The notes: generated by a model not told the origin, from the letters alone. Counted from the first letter of the stretch, positions 8,362-17,393 are shown. The stretch is DNA of 64,000 nucleotides from Salinispora vitiensis (GCF_000378825.1 NZ_KB900388.1:4905901-4969900), one strand, 5' to 3'. Program-made: numbers and translations.

Positions 8362-9600
8362 ATGGCGCAGGGTGCCAAGCGGACGGTCAGACAGGCGATC
8401 GGTGTGGTCGGGCTCGCTGTCGGGGTGGCCCTGTTCCTGTCCGTGGCGGCCGCACGGCACGGGTTTTTTGACCTTGGGGTCTACTACGGTGCGATCCGTT
8501 ACTGGGTGCATGACGGCGGGGAGATCTACGACTTCCTGCGCCCGTTCACCCAGTACGGCTTCACCTACCCGCCGTTCGCAGCCCTGGTCATGCTGCCGAT
8601 GGCGTACGTCTCCTGGAACGTGGCGATCGTGCTGAGCGTCTCCGCGAGCGTGGTGGTCACCCTGGCGCTGCTCTGGTGGCTGCTGGACCCGATCTCGCGC
8701 CGTGCTGGCTGGACCCGCTGGTTTGCCATCGCGGTAGCGCTCTGCCTCGCCGCGGCGTACGAGCCGATGCGGGAGACGGTGAACTTTGGCCAGGTCAACA
8801 TGCTGCTGCTGTTTCTGGTGGCTGTTGATCTACTGCGGCTACTGCCGTCGGGTAGCCGGTGGGCCGGTGCCACCATCGGCCTGGCCACCGCGATCAAGCT
8901 GACCCCGGGGATCTTCATCGTCTACCTGCTGGTGACCGGACGCTGGCGGGCGGCGGTCACCGCGATGGGTACCGCCGCCGGCGCGACCCTGTTCGCCGCC
9001 GCCCTCTTCCCGGACGCCTCCCGGGTGTTCTGGACCGAGGCGCTGTGGAACACCAACCGGGTGGGCGAGCTCTCCTTCGTCTCCAACCAGTCCCTGCGCG
9101 GAGTGGTGGCCCGGCTGAACCCGGAGGATCCGAGCACCGTCGCCTGGCTGGCGTTGGTGGTGGTGGTACTGGCGCTCTGGGTGTGGCGGGCCCGGTCGGC
9201 GGTGGCGGTCGGTGACGAGGCGACCGGGCTGGCGTTGACCGGTGTGCTGATGTGTCTGGTCAGCCCGGTCACCTGGGTGCACCATCTGGTCTGGCTGCTG
9301 CCGGCGCTCATCCTGTTGGTGGACAACGCGATGGCCGCGCCCGCCGGCAGCCGTCGGCGGCGCCGCCTACTGGCGGCCGTGGGCATCGCGTACGCGTTCC
9401 TGATCAGCCGGATCGTGTGGGCCTGGCAGCGGGACTTCACCGGGATCGACGGCTTCCTCGGCAGCAACACGTACGTCTGGATCAGCCTGGCCCTGCTGGC
9501 GTTCCTGCCGATCCGGACCGCGACGCACCAGACCGCGGTCGAGACGGCCGGGCAGGAGGAGGAGGGCCGAACCCGGAGCGGTGTCGTACCGGTGACCTAG
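8362..9600 (+). CDS. GT87-family (DUF2029) membrane mannosyltransferase-like protein
   Basis: A 412-aa polytopic membrane protein with roughly ten hydrophobic helices. The first extracytoplasmic loop has FFDLGVYYGAIRYW and YGFTYPPFAALVMLP. The Asp and the TYPPF motif are typical of polyprenol-phosphate-mannose-dependent GT87 enzymes such as PimE. I infer lipid- or glycan-linked mannosylation at the membrane. ATG 8362 has GTGGAGGAGG 6 bases upstream; the frame before it is not family sequence. Its TAG stop forms part of the -10 element of the next gene. Confidence 0.85.
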   Translation: MAQGAKRTVRQAIGVVGLAVGVALFLSVAAARHGFFDLGVYYGAIRYWVHDGGEIYDFLRPFTQYGFTYPPFAALVMLPMAYVSWNVAIVLSVSASVVVTLALLWWLLDPISRRAGWTRWFAIAVALCLAAAYEPMRETVNFGQVNMLLLFLVAVDLLRLLPSGSRWAGATIGLATAIKLTPGIFIVYLLVTGRWRAAVTAMGTAAGATLFAAALFPDASRVFWTEALWNTNRVGELSFVSNQSLRGVVARLNPEDPSTVAWLALVVVVLALWVWRARSAVAVGDEATGLALTGVLMCLVSPVTWVHHLVWLLPALILLVDNAMAAPAGSRRRRRLLAAVGIAYAFLISRIVWAWQRDFTGIDGFLGSNTYVWISLALLAFLPIRTATHQTAVETAGQEEEGRTRSGVVPVT

Positions 9601-9603
9601 TCT
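9582..9603 (+). promoter_or_regulatory. candidate PafBC-type promoter with leaderless -10 (TAGTCT)
   Basis: TGTCG at 9582-9586 and CTAGTCT ending at 9603 have the same spacing (16 bases from T of TGTC to T of TAG) as the recA promoter in this window. The inner TG is shifted by one base, so the match is partial. TAGTCT (9598-9603) ends 7 bases before ATG 9611, predicting a leaderless mRNA. The element overlaps the end of the upstream gene. Confidence 0.4.
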
Positions 9604-9610
9604 CCTCGCG

Positions 9611-10840
9611 ATGACCGCGCCGGAATCGCTCTCGCTCGCCCAAGCCCGACGGATCGCCCTGGCAGCCCAGGGTTTCACCGACCCCGCGCCGACTGGTGTT
9701 CCCACCCGCCGGCACCTGCGTCGCGTGCTGGACCGGGTCGGTCTGATCCAGCTGGACTCGGTCAACGTGCTCCAGCGGGCGCACTATCTGCCGCTCTACA
9801 GCCGCCTCGGTCCCTACCCGACGACGCTGCTCGACGCGGCCGCGTACCGCCAGCCCCGGGATCTTTTCGAATACTGGGGGCACGAGGCGTCGCTGGTGCC
9901 GGTCGCGTTGCAGCCGGCGCTGCGCTGGCGGATGGCGCGGGCCCGGAGCCAGGCCTGGGGCGGCATGCGCCGGATCGCCGAGGAGCAGCCGGAACTGGTG
10001 GCGCGGGTCCGGGACGAGGTAGCGGCCCGCGGGCCGATCACCGCCGCGGAGATCGAGCACGACGCTGACCGGGTGACCGGCAACTGGGGCTGGAACTGGT
10101 CCGCGACGAAGCGGGCGCTGGAGTACCTGTTCTGGTCCGGCGAGGTGACGGCCGCCGAGCGTACGACGTCCTTCGCCCGCCGTTACGCCCTGCCGGAGCA
10201 GGTGCTGCCGCCGGCGGTACTGGCGGCGCCCACCCCGAGCGACGCCGAGGCGTACCGGAGGCTGGTGGCCGTGGCCGCCCGCTCCCTCGGCGTGGCGGCG
10301 GAGCCGGAGCTGCGGGACTACTTCCGGTTGCCGCTGGCGCCGGCGCGGGCGGCGATTGCCGAGCTGGCGGAGGCGGGGGAGCTGCTTCCGGTAGCCGTGG
10401 CGGGCTGGCGGCAGCCGGCCTGGCTGCACGCCGAGGCCCGACTGCCCCGTTGGGTGCGGGGCAACCGGCTGGTCAGCCCCTTCGACCCGCTGGTCTGGGA
10501 GCGGGGCCGCACGCAGCGGTTGTTCGATTTCAGCTACCGCATCGAGATCTACGTCCCGGCGCCGAAGCGGGTGTACGGCTACTACGTGTTGCCGTTTCTC
10601 CAGGGCGAGCGGTTCACGGCCCGGGTCGACCTGAAGGCCGACCGGAAGAACGGGGTACTCCTCGTACCGGCAGCGTGGCAGGAGCCGGGCGTGGAGGCGG
10701 GTGAGACGGCGCTCGCGCTCGCCGCCGAGTTGTACCGGCTCGCCGGCTGGCTGGGCCTGGCTGCGGTGGCGCCACCGACGGCAGGTGACCTAGCGGTGCC
10801 GCTGGCCGCCGCCCTGAGGAGCGTGGCGGGTGTACCGTGA
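9611..10840 (+). CDS. AlkX/YcaQ-family winged-helix DNA glycosylase (HTH_42)
   Basis: A 409-aa member of the HTH_42 family of bacterial DNA glycosylases (AlkZ/AlkX), which excise bulky and interstrand-crosslinked N7-alkylpurines. The catalytic motif region reads GLIQLDSVNVLQRAHYLPL. The Q-Leu-D triad (Q47-L48-D49) is of the AlkX (YcaQ) type rather than the QxQ of AlkZ. The later LVSPFDPLVWERGRTQRLF block is also typical. ATG 9611 has no Shine-Dalgarno and a -10 seven bases away. It overlaps the following DUF2752 gene by 4 bases (GTGA). The function is inferred from family. Confidence 0.85.
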   Translation: MTAPESLSLAQARRIALAAQGFTDPAPTGVPTRRHLRRVLDRVGLIQLDSVNVLQRAHYLPLYSRLGPYPTTLLDAAAYRQPRDLFEYWGHEASLVPVALQPALRWRMARARSQAWGGMRRIAEEQPELVARVRDEVAARGPITAAEIEHDADRVTGNWGWNWSATKRALEYLFWSGEVTAAERTTSFARRYALPEQVLPPAVLAAPTPSDAEAYRRLVAVAARSLGVAAEPELRDYFRLPLAPARAAIAELAEAGELLPVAVAGWRQPAWLHAEARLPRWVRGNRLVSPFDPLVWERGRTQRLFDFSYRIEIYVPAPKRVYGYYVLPFLQGERFTARVDLKADRKNGVLLVPAAWQEPGVEAGETALALAAELYRLAGWLGLAAVAPPTAGDLAVPLAAALRSVAGVP

Positions 10841-11403
10841 TCGACGTGACGAGCGTTGACGGGCCGCAGAGCCGGGCCGCCGCGGCGACTGATGCTGCCG
10901 ACCAGCCGCCGGAGGGTTGGCCGGTGGAGGCGGCGCCGGTCTATCCGGCTCCGCAGCCGGACCGACTGACCCGATTCGTGCTCCGGCTCCAGCAACGCGC
11001 GCCTCGGTGGGCGGTGCCGCTGGCCGCCCTGGGCTGTATCGGCGCCGGCATCGGCTACACGCTGATGATCGACCCGACCCGGTCCACGCCGGACGCGGCC
11101 CCCACCTGCCTGCTCAAGCTGACGAGCGGGCTCGACTGTCCGGGCTGTGGTGGCACCCGGGCCCTCTGGTATCTGCTGCACGCCGACCTGCCGGCCGCGG
11201 CCCGACACCATCTCCTCCTCGTCTTCGCGCTTCCCTTCCTGGCGTACCTGTTCGTGGTGTGGGCGGGTCGACAGGCCTTCGGGTGGCGGCTACCCGAACT
11301 GCGGATCAGCAACAAGGTGATCGGGGTTTTCCTGGGCGTCTGGTTGGCTTTCTCCGTGGCGCGTAACCTGCCCTGGGCGCCGTTCACCGCGCTCTACGTC
11401 TGA
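10837..11403 (+). CDS. DUF2752 membrane protein
   Basis: A 188-aa protein with an N-terminal hydrophilic stretch of about 55 residues. Hydrophobic segments follow near residues 58-77, 120-140 and 160-180. The DUF2752 signature CPGCGGTRAL is at residues 101-110, and the two Cys could bind a metal or form a disulfide. GTG 10837 overlaps the stop of the glycosylase gene (GTGA), so translation is probably coupled. The function of the family is unknown. Confidence 0.85.
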   Translation: MIDVTSVDGPQSRAAAATDAADQPPEGWPVEAAPVYPAPQPDRLTRFVLRLQQRAPRWAVPLAALGCIGAGIGYTLMIDPTRSTPDAAPTCLLKLTSGLDCPGCGGTRALWYLLHADLPAAARHHLLLVFALPFLAYLFVVWAGRQAFGWRLPELRISNKVIGVFLGVWLAFSVARNLPWAPFTALYV

Positions 11404-11531
11404 CTTGGCTCTGCAGCGTGGCCCCGCCCTTCGGGTACCCGGTTCTCGCCGCTGTCGAGCTGCCCCATCGGTGAGTTCTGCGTACGGGTGTCGGCCTTGC
11501 CGGTCGTGGGTCGCCGGTCGGAAGGTAAGTG

Positions 11532-11573
11532 GCTCGTGGCGGGAGGCAGGTCGCTCGTGGCGGTAGGCACCGC
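11532..11573. repeat. two 21-bp direct repeats in the gap before thyX
   Basis: GCTCGTGGCGG begins both copies (11532 and 11553), and 16 of 21 positions agree. The 280-base gap 11404-11683 contains no convincing gene. It also holds the short hairpin GGCGCC-GCCC-GGCGCC at 11587-11602, possibly a terminator for the DUF2752 gene. Confidence 0.4.
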
Positions 11574-11670
11574 GTGGCGCTCGCCAGGCGCCGCCCGGCG
11601 CCCGCTGCGCGCCACGCGCAGCTCCCCCGCCGACCGGGGGTCCGATTTCCGTCGGGGCCGGTCGCGCCAC

Positions 11671-11676
11671 TACAGT
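11671..11676 (+). promoter_or_regulatory. leaderless promoter -10 (TACAGT) of thyX
   Basis: TACAGT ends 7 bases before ATG 11684. GCAGGA lies directly against the ATG, too close to act as a normal Shine-Dalgarno. Confidence 0.5.
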
Positions 11677-11683
11677 CGCAGGA

Positions 11684-12436
11684 ATGTCGGAGATGGTGCA
11701 GCCCCAGGTCAAGCTCATTGCGTGGACCCAGTTCGAGGCCCCGGACGACGTGGGGTGGTCGACTGACGCCGACGGGGGGCAGGCGCTCGCGGAGTTCGCT
11801 GGGCGAGCCTGCTACCAGAGTTGGAAGAAGCCAAACCCGGCGACGGCGACCAACGCCGGCTACCTCGCCCACATTCTTGAGGTGGGCCACCTGAGCGTGC
11901 TGGAGCACAGCTCGGTGAGCTTCTACTTCACCGGGGTGTCGCGGTCGCTCACCCACGAGTTGATCCGGCACCGGCACTTCTCGTACTCGCAGCTGTCCCA
12001 GCGGTACGTGCCGGAGCGGGACGCGGCGATGGTGGAGCCGGCCGTGATCGCTGACGACCCGGAGCTACACAAGCGGTTCGTGGCGGCCGCCGAGGCGAGC
12101 GTACAGGCGTACACCGAACTGCTGGAGGGCCTGGAGCAGCGCTTCACCGACGAGCCCAACGCCACCCTGCGGCGTAAGCGCGCGCGGCAGGCGGCGCGGG
12201 CCGTGTTGCCGAACGCCACCGAGACCCGCATCGTGGTCACCGGCAACTACCGGGCGTGGCGGCACTTTATCGGCATGCGGGCGACCGAGCACGCCGACGT
12301 GGAGATCCGCGAGCTGGCGGTGGAGTGCCTCCGCCAGCTGCAGGGGGTGGCCCCGAGTGTCTTCAACGACTTCGTGATCTCCTCCCTGCCCGACGGCACC
12401 GAGGTGGCGACCAGCCCGCACGCGGAGGTGTCCTGA
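11684..12436 (+). CDS. thyX: flavin-dependent thymidylate synthase ThyX
   Basis: Makes dTMP from dUMP using FAD, NADPH and methylene-tetrahydrofolate. At 250 aa it carries the ThyX motif region RHRHFSYSQLSQR at residues 95-107, with Ser at the position that is often Asn. HILEVGHLSVLEHSSVSF upstream and ATETRIVVTGNYRAWRHF near the C-terminus are also family blocks. It lies between dapB and dapA as in many actinobacteria and appears to be transcribed on its own leaderless mRNA. Confidence 0.95.
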   Translation: MSEMVQPQVKLIAWTQFEAPDDVGWSTDADGGQALAEFAGRACYQSWKKPNPATATNAGYLAHILEVGHLSVLEHSSVSFYFTGVSRSLTHELIRHRHFSYSQLSQRYVPERDAAMVEPAVIADDPELHKRFVAAAEASVQAYTELLEGLEQRFTDEPNATLRRKRARQAARAVLPNATETRIVVTGNYRAWRHFIGMRATEHADVEIRELAVECLRQLQGVAPSVFNDFVISSLPDGTEVATSPHAEVS

Positions 12437-12457
12437 GCCCTTCCCCGTCGGGGGCTC
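12435..12457 (+). terminator. weak hairpin after thyX
   Basis: GAGCCC (12435-12440) pairs with GGGCTC (12452-12457) immediately at the thyX stop. The loop is 11 bases with no T-run. Confidence 0.35.
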
Positions 12458-12470
12458 GGAGGCCGTCCGC

Positions 12471-12476
12471 TAGGTT
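12471..12476 (+). promoter_or_regulatory. leaderless promoter -10 (TAGGTT) of dapA
   Basis: TAGGTT ends 6 bases before ATG 12483. No Shine-Dalgarno is visible. Confidence 0.5.
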
Positions 12477-12482
12477 GGACGC

Positions 12483-13409
12483 ATGACGAGTGACCTCCCC
12501 GACACTCCCGCCCAGGCGGCCTCCCGGCCGTTCGGGCGGGTGCTCACGGCCATGGTGACACCCTTTGCCGCCGATGGTGCGCTCGATCTGGATGGTGCGG
12601 CCCGGTTGGCGAACTACCTGGTCGACGAGCAGGGCAACGACGCGCTGGTGGTCAACGGCACCACCGGTGAGTCGCCGACCACCACCGACGCGGAGAAGGA
12701 ACGCCTGATCCAGACGGTGGTCGCGGCCGTCGGCGACCGGGCCAAGGTGGTGGCCGGGGTCGGCACCAACGACACCCGGCACACCATCGAGCTGGCCGCC
12801 GCGGCGGAGAAGGCCGGAGCGCACGGCCTGCTGGTGGTGACGCCGTACTACAGCAAGCCGCCGCAGGCGGGCCTGGTGCGACACTTCACCGCGGTGGCCG
12901 ACGCCAGCGGGTTGCCGGTGATGCTCTACGACATCCCGCACCGCGCCGGGGTGGCGATCGAGACCGAGACGCTGGTGCGCCTGGCCGAGCACGGCCGGAT
13001 CGTCGCGGTGAAGGACGCCAAGTGCGACCTGACCGCCACCAGCTGGGTGACCAGCCGGACCGGTCTGGCCGTCTACAGCGGCGAGGATTCGCTGCTGCTG
13101 CCCGCGCTGGCGGTGGGTTCGGTCGGGGTGGTCGGCACGTCGACCCACTTCACCGGGGCGCGGACCCAGGAGCTGATCCGGGCGTTCGACGCGGGGGACA
13201 ACGCCACGGCGCGCGCCCTGCACCGCCGGCTGCTGCCGCTGTACACGGGAATCTTCCGGGCTCCGGGCACGATCCTGGTCAAGGCCGGCCTGGCGGCGAA
13301 GGGGCTGCCCGCCGGTCCGGTCCGTTCCCCGCTGGTGGACGCCACCGCCGACCAGCTCGCCCAGCTCCGCGCCGACTGTGCGGCGGCGGGCCTGGACCTC
13401 CCTGAATGA
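12483..13409 (+). CDS. dapA: 4-hydroxy-tetrahydrodipicolinate synthase
   Basis: Condenses pyruvate with aspartate semialdehyde, the first step of the diaminopimelate branch. The 308-aa TIM-barrel protein shows NGTTGESPTTT near residue 53, the catalytic Tyr region VTPYYSKPPQ and the DIPHRAG block. The Schiff-base Lys is in IVAVKDAK near residue 177. The short N-terminal extension (TSDLPDTPAQAASRPFG) is usual for actinobacteria. RNase J follows 52 bases later. Confidence 0.95.
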   Translation: MTSDLPDTPAQAASRPFGRVLTAMVTPFAADGALDLDGAARLANYLVDEQGNDALVVNGTTGESPTTTDAEKERLIQTVVAAVGDRAKVVAGVGTNDTRHTIELAAAAEKAGAHGLLVVTPYYSKPPQAGLVRHFTAVADASGLPVMLYDIPHRAGVAIETETLVRLAEHGRIVAVKDAKCDLTATSWVTSRTGLAVYSGEDSLLLPALAVGSVGVVGTSTHFTGARTQELIRAFDAGDNATARALHRRLLPLYTGIFRAPGTILVKAGLAAKGLPAGPVRSPLVDATADQLAQLRADCAAAGLDLPE

Positions 13410-13461
13410 ACGAACGACACGACGGACGCCGGGTGACGGCGTCGCAGAATGAGGTGAACGC

Positions 13462-15150
13462 GTGACCGAGGCGCGAATCGAGACAGAACTGCCACCGCCG
13501 CTGCCCGAGGGTGGGCTGCGGATCATTCCGCTGGGCGGGCTCGGCGCCATCGGTCGGAACATGACCGTCTTCGAGTACGACGGGAAGCTACTGGTCGTCG
13601 ACTGCGGCGTGCTCTTCCCGGACGTGGAGCAGCCGGGCGTGGACCTGATCCTGCCCGACTTCGCCCCGATCCTGGACCGCCTCGACGACGTGCAGGCGAT
13701 CGTGCTCACGCACGGCCACGAGGACCACATCGGTGCGGTGCCGTACCTGCTCGCCCACAAGCCGGACATCCCGCTGGTCGGTTCGGAGTTCACCCTCGCC
13801 CTGGTCGAGGCGAAGCTCGCCGAGCGGCGGATCCAGCCGTACACGCTGACGGTGCGGGAGGGCGGTCGGGAGCAGCTCGGCCCCTTCGAGTGTGAGTTCT
13901 TCGCGGTCAACCACTCCATCCCGGACGCGCTCGCCGTGGCCATCCGTACCCCGGCCGGTCTGGTGCTGCACACCGGTGACTTCAAGATGGACCAGCTCCC
14001 GCTGGACGGTCGGATCACCGACCTGGCCGGCTTCGCGCGGCTCGGCGCGGAGGGGGTGGACCTGCTCCTGTCCGACTCCACCAACGCCGAGGTCCCCGGC
14101 TTCGTCACGCCCGAGCGGGAGATCGGTCCGGTACTCGACTCGATCTTCGCCAAGGCTCGGGGCCGGATCATCGTCGCGTCGTTCGCCTCGCACGTGCACC
14201 GGGTCCAGCAGGTCTTCGACTCCGCGGTGGAGCATGGCCGCAAGGTAGCGCTGATCGGCCGGTCGATGGTGCGCAACATGGGCATCGCCCGCGACCTCGG
14301 TCTGCTGAACATCCCACCCGGTCTGGTCGTCGGGCTCGACGAGGCCACCAGCATGCCGCCGGACCAGATCGTGCTGATGTCGACCGGCAGCCAGGGCGAG
14401 CCGATGAGCGCGCTGGGTCGGATGGCCAGCGGTGATCACCGGCATATCACCATCGCCCCCGGCGACACCGTGGTGCTCGCCTCCTCGCTGGTGCCCGGCA
14501 ACGAGACCTCGGTCTTCCGGGTGATCAACCGGCTGGCCCGGGCGGGTGCCGTCGTCGTGCACAAGGACGTGGCCAAGGTGCACGTCTCCGGGCACGCCCC
14601 CGCTGGCGAGCTGCTCTACCTGCTCAACATGGTGCGGCCGAGCAACCTGATGCCGGTCCACGGGGAGTGGCGGCACCTGCGCGCCCACGCCCGGCTCGGC
14701 GTCGAGTCCGGGGTCGCCGCCGATCGGGTGGTGCTCTGCGAGGACGGCGACGTGGTCGATCTGGTCGAGGGGCGGGCCAGCGTGGTCGGACGGGTCAGGA
14801 GCCGGTACGTCTACGTCGACGGCCTCGCCGTCGGGGACGTGTCGGAGTCCCTGCTCACCGAGCGGCGGATCCTCGGCGACGGCGGGTTCATCGCGGCCAC
14901 CGTGGTGGTCGACTCGGTCACCGGGAAGGTGGTCGGTGGGCCGACCGTCTCCGCGAAGGGCTTCTCCGAGGATCCGGAGGCGTTCAGCCCGGTGGTGCCG
15001 TTGATCACCGAGGCGCTCAACCGCGCGGCTTCCGATGGCATCACCGACCCGCACCAGCTGCAGCAGATCGTGCGGCGCACGGTGGGGCGGTGGGTCAACG
15101 ACGCGTACCGCCGTCGGCCCATGATCGTGCCGAACGTGGTGGAGGTCTGA
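13462..15150 (+). CDS. rnj: ribonuclease J
   Basis: Metallo-beta-lactamase/beta-CASP ribonuclease for mRNA and rRNA processing. At 562 aa it has the zinc motif HGHEDH at residues 84-89, HTGDFKMD, the beta-CASP SDSTNAE and SFASHVHRVQQV blocks, HVSGHAP, and the C-terminal domain ending VPNVVEV. GTG 13462 has GAGGTGA about 5 bases upstream. The dapA-rnj pairing is widespread in actinobacteria. With pnp and RNase Y it makes three mRNA-decay enzymes in the window. Confidence 0.95.
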   Translation: MTEARIETELPPPLPEGGLRIIPLGGLGAIGRNMTVFEYDGKLLVVDCGVLFPDVEQPGVDLILPDFAPILDRLDDVQAIVLTHGHEDHIGAVPYLLAHKPDIPLVGSEFTLALVEAKLAERRIQPYTLTVREGGREQLGPFECEFFAVNHSIPDALAVAIRTPAGLVLHTGDFKMDQLPLDGRITDLAGFARLGAEGVDLLLSDSTNAEVPGFVTPEREIGPVLDSIFAKARGRIIVASFASHVHRVQQVFDSAVEHGRKVALIGRSMVRNMGIARDLGLLNIPPGLVVGLDEATSMPPDQIVLMSTGSQGEPMSALGRMASGDHRHITIAPGDTVVLASSLVPGNETSVFRVINRLARAGAVVVHKDVAKVHVSGHAPAGELLYLLNMVRPSNLMPVHGEWRHLRAHARLGVESGVAADRVVLCEDGDVVDLVEGRASVVGRVRSRYVYVDGLAVGDVSESLLTERRILGDGGFIAATVVVDSVTGKVVGGPTVSAKGFSEDPEAFSPVVPLITEALNRAASDGITDPHQLQQIVRRTVGRWVNDAYRRRPMIVPNVVEV

Positions 15151-15185
15151 GCCGAGGCGCGGCAAGGTCGGGGAGCCGGCTCGGG

Positions 15186-16820
15186 TCAGGGCAGCTCCGC
15201 GACCGCGTCGGCGTACGCCGAGCCGGTGCGTACCGCGGCGGCCAGCAGCACATCCAGCTGGGTGGGCGCGACGCCGTGGGACAGGTCGGTGCTGACATCA
15301 CCGGCCAGCACCAGCTCGGCGCCGGAGTCGTGCACGTACGCCGTCGGTAGGAGCCGGTCCTGGTTCCAGGCGTTGCAGAACGCGTACGCCTCGGCGCGCC
15401 GGTCGGCGGGCAGCCGGCGGCTGGCCACGGCGCGTACGTGCAGGACCTCGCCGCGATCGCCGGCCCGCCGTACCTGGATCAGCGCCTCGCCCCAGCGCCC
15501 CACGACGGTGTCCGTGGCGTCCAGGATGTAGCTGTCGCCGCGTCGGTCCAGGGCGTTGGTGATCGCCGCCAGGCTGAGCGGGGCGGGCTGGTCGGCCGGT
15601 TGGTCGTCCGGCTCGCGGTCGGGTTCGTCGTCGTCCGGACGCTCGAACGGCAGCGTCACCGGGAGGGCGAGGGCCCGTTCGGCCGCGCCCCGCTCATCCA
15701 GCCAGGAGGCGACCCGCCCGGACTGGTGCCCGGTGCCGTTGCGCGCGTCGAAGCTGCCGGCGAGCCCGGTGGCCAGGTCGGTCAGCGCGGCACCGAGGGT
15801 GGCGAGGTCGAGGTCGGTCGCGGGCCGTTGCCCGTACCCGGGGCGGTGCACCCGCTGCTCGCCGAGGTCGGCCGCGACCGCGACCCCGCACACCAGCGCC
15901 CCGGCGGCGGCGAACTCCATCGCGGAGAGCTCGTCGGGAGCCACGTCCAGCCGGGGCAGCTGCTCGGTGAGGACGGCCAGGCCGCGGACCGGGTTCCCGC
16001 TGAGCGCGCAGAAGCGCAGATGTGCCGCGAGGTGCGCGAAGCCGGCCTGTTCGCGTCGGTGCCGCTGGTACGCGTGCACGTGCGCCGCCGCGGCCGTTTC
16101 GGTCGCGCCGACCCGGAGCCACGGGAGCATCCCGGCGGCGAGCCCCCGCTCGGGTGCTCCGGTGCAGTCGCCCGGGTGCACGTCGGCCAGGACGTCCAGC
16201 GCGGCGGACCACTCCTCCCACCCGGCGAGCAGCTCCGCCCGTCGGACGGCGGCACAGCTGGGGCAGCCGTCGGCCGGGGTGGCGGGTGCCGCTACCCAGC
16301 GGTCGTACCAGGACCGGGCGGTCGGCTCGTCGCCGAGGTGGTCGGCGATCCGGCAGTAGAGTTCGGCGGCGGTCGCGGTGTCGGCGGTGCCGAGGTCGTC
16401 GAGGAGGGCCCGGGCCTGGTCGAGGCCACCACGCGGGCTGGTGAGCAGGGCTTCGACCGCGTACCGCCGGTAGCGGGCCAGGGTTTCGTGACCGTCGGGC
16501 GGCAGCAGGTCGGGCCGCCGGTCCACGGCGGCGAGGCAGCGGCGGACCGGCTCGACCAGGCGCCACCGCCCTTCGTCGAGCAGGTAGGTCTCGATCAGCG
16601 CGAGCCGCGCCTCCAGCGCCGACTGGTCGTCGCCGGCGGCGTCGGCGCGCGCGGCGATCCGTTCCAGCTCGGCGCTGCGGGTCTCGCCGTCGGGGGAGTC
16701 CCGGGCGTCGGCCAGCTCCTCGGCGAGGGGGCGGCCGTCCCGCGCGGGTCGTTGGCGGCGTGGTGGCCACCCCGGCCAGCCGAACTCGTCCAGCCCGCGG
16801 CCGCCGGGCTGCCCGATCAC
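15186..16820 (-). CDS. YbjN-domain protein with long helical N-terminal region
   Basis: A 544-aa protein. The C-terminal ~150 residues (from about ITNALDRRGDSYILDATDTVVGRWGEAL) match the YbjN fold and are similar to the protein encoded just upstream (same FCNAWNQDRLLPTAYVH block). The rest is Ala/Arg/Leu-rich and looks like TPR-type helical repeats (repeated alpha-hairpins over residues 40-330). GTG 16820 is chosen because it overlaps the preceding stop as GTGA. The open frame to 16868 would overlap by 50 bases. The function is unknown; YbjN domains are structurally like type III secretion chaperones. Confidence 0.75.
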   Translation of the reverse strand: MIGQPGGRGLDEFGWPGWPPRRQRPARDGRPLAEELADARDSPDGETRSAELERIAARADAAGDDQSALEARLALIETYLLDEGRWRLVEPVRRCLAAVDRRPDLLPPDGHETLARYRRYAVEALLTSPRGGLDQARALLDDLGTADTATAAELYCRIADHLGDEPTARSWYDRWVAAPATPADGCPSCAAVRRAELLAGWEEWSAALDVLADVHPGDCTGAPERGLAAGMLPWLRVGATETAAAAHVHAYQRHRREQAGFAHLAAHLRFCALSGNPVRGLAVLTEQLPRLDVAPDELSAMEFAAAGALVCGVAVAADLGEQRVHRPGYGQRPATDLDLATLGAALTDLATGLAGSFDARNGTGHQSGRVASWLDERGAAERALALPVTLPFERPDDDEPDREPDDQPADQPAPLSLAAITNALDRRGDSYILDATDTVVGRWGEALIQVRRAGDRGEVLHVRAVASRRLPADRRAEAYAFCNAWNQDRLLPTAYVHDSGAELVLAGDVSTDLSHGVAPTQLDVLLAAAVRTGSAYADAVAELP

Positions 16821-17293
16821 GACCGTACCCCGCCGGGTAGCCGGTCCACCTCGGCGGCGAGCTGGCAACCGGTGGTGATGCCGCGGTCGAGGAGCCGGTC
16901 GAGTTGGTGCGGGGTCACGCCGCGTTCGAGGTCGGTGATGACCTCCCCACAGATTCGCGCCCGACCGTCATCTTCGACGTGTACGAACGCCTTGGGCCAG
17001 AGCCGGTCGTGGTTCCAGGCGTTGCAGAAGGCGTGCAGCGCGGGGACGTACTCGATCGCGAACGTGGGTGCCACGACGGTGCGTACCTGGAGTAGCTCGC
17101 CGGCGGTCCCGGGCCGTAGGAACCAGATGAGGCTGTCGGCCCACCGGCCGACCAGTTCCCCGGCCGGATCGGTCTCCACCGCGTAGCCCCGCTGGGTGAG
17201 TACGGTGGCGACCAGCTCATTGGTGAGTGGGCTCAGGGCGCCCGGGTAGCCGCCCAGGAGGCGGTCCGGAATATCCCCGGTCGGCGACGCCAT
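16817..17293 (-). CDS. YbjN-domain protein
   Basis: A 158-aa single-domain YbjN protein. Its block LHAFCNAWNHDRLWPKAFVHV corresponds to that of the longer downstream protein, and VITDLERGVTPHQLDRLLDRGI near the C-terminus also pairs with it. ATG 17293 has AGAAGGG about 6 bases upstream. It is translationally coupled to the next gene. YbjN proteins bind client proteins in other contexts; the target here is unknown. Confidence 0.8.
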   Translation of the reverse strand: MASPTGDIPDRLLGGYPGALSPLTNELVATVLTQRGYAVETDPAGELVGRWADSLIWFLRPGTAGELLQVRTVVAPTFAIEYVPALHAFCNAWNHDRLWPKAFVHVEDDGRARICGEVITDLERGVTPHQLDRLLDRGITTGCQLAAEVDRLPGGVRS

Positions 17294-17393
17294 GCGGCAT
17301 CCCTTCTGAGGCGAATATCACGACCGGCGGCGGTATCGCGTGCCGACGCGCGGACACGACCTGAAATTGCGGCGATCCGCCGGGTACCGCCGC

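Noticed and set aside
11394..11615. Small minus-strand frame in the gap before thyX
   Set aside because: Its sequence is the product of two direct repeats, with no Shine-Dalgarno and no family.
13588..15165. Minus-strand frame of 525 codons over RNase J
   Set aside because: His/Asp-rich shadow of the beta-lactamase-fold gene.
15438..17186. Plus-strand frame of 582 codons over the two YbjN genes
   Set aside because: The minus-strand genes share a conserved domain and overlapping start/stop codons; the plus frame is Gly/Arg-rich with no motif.
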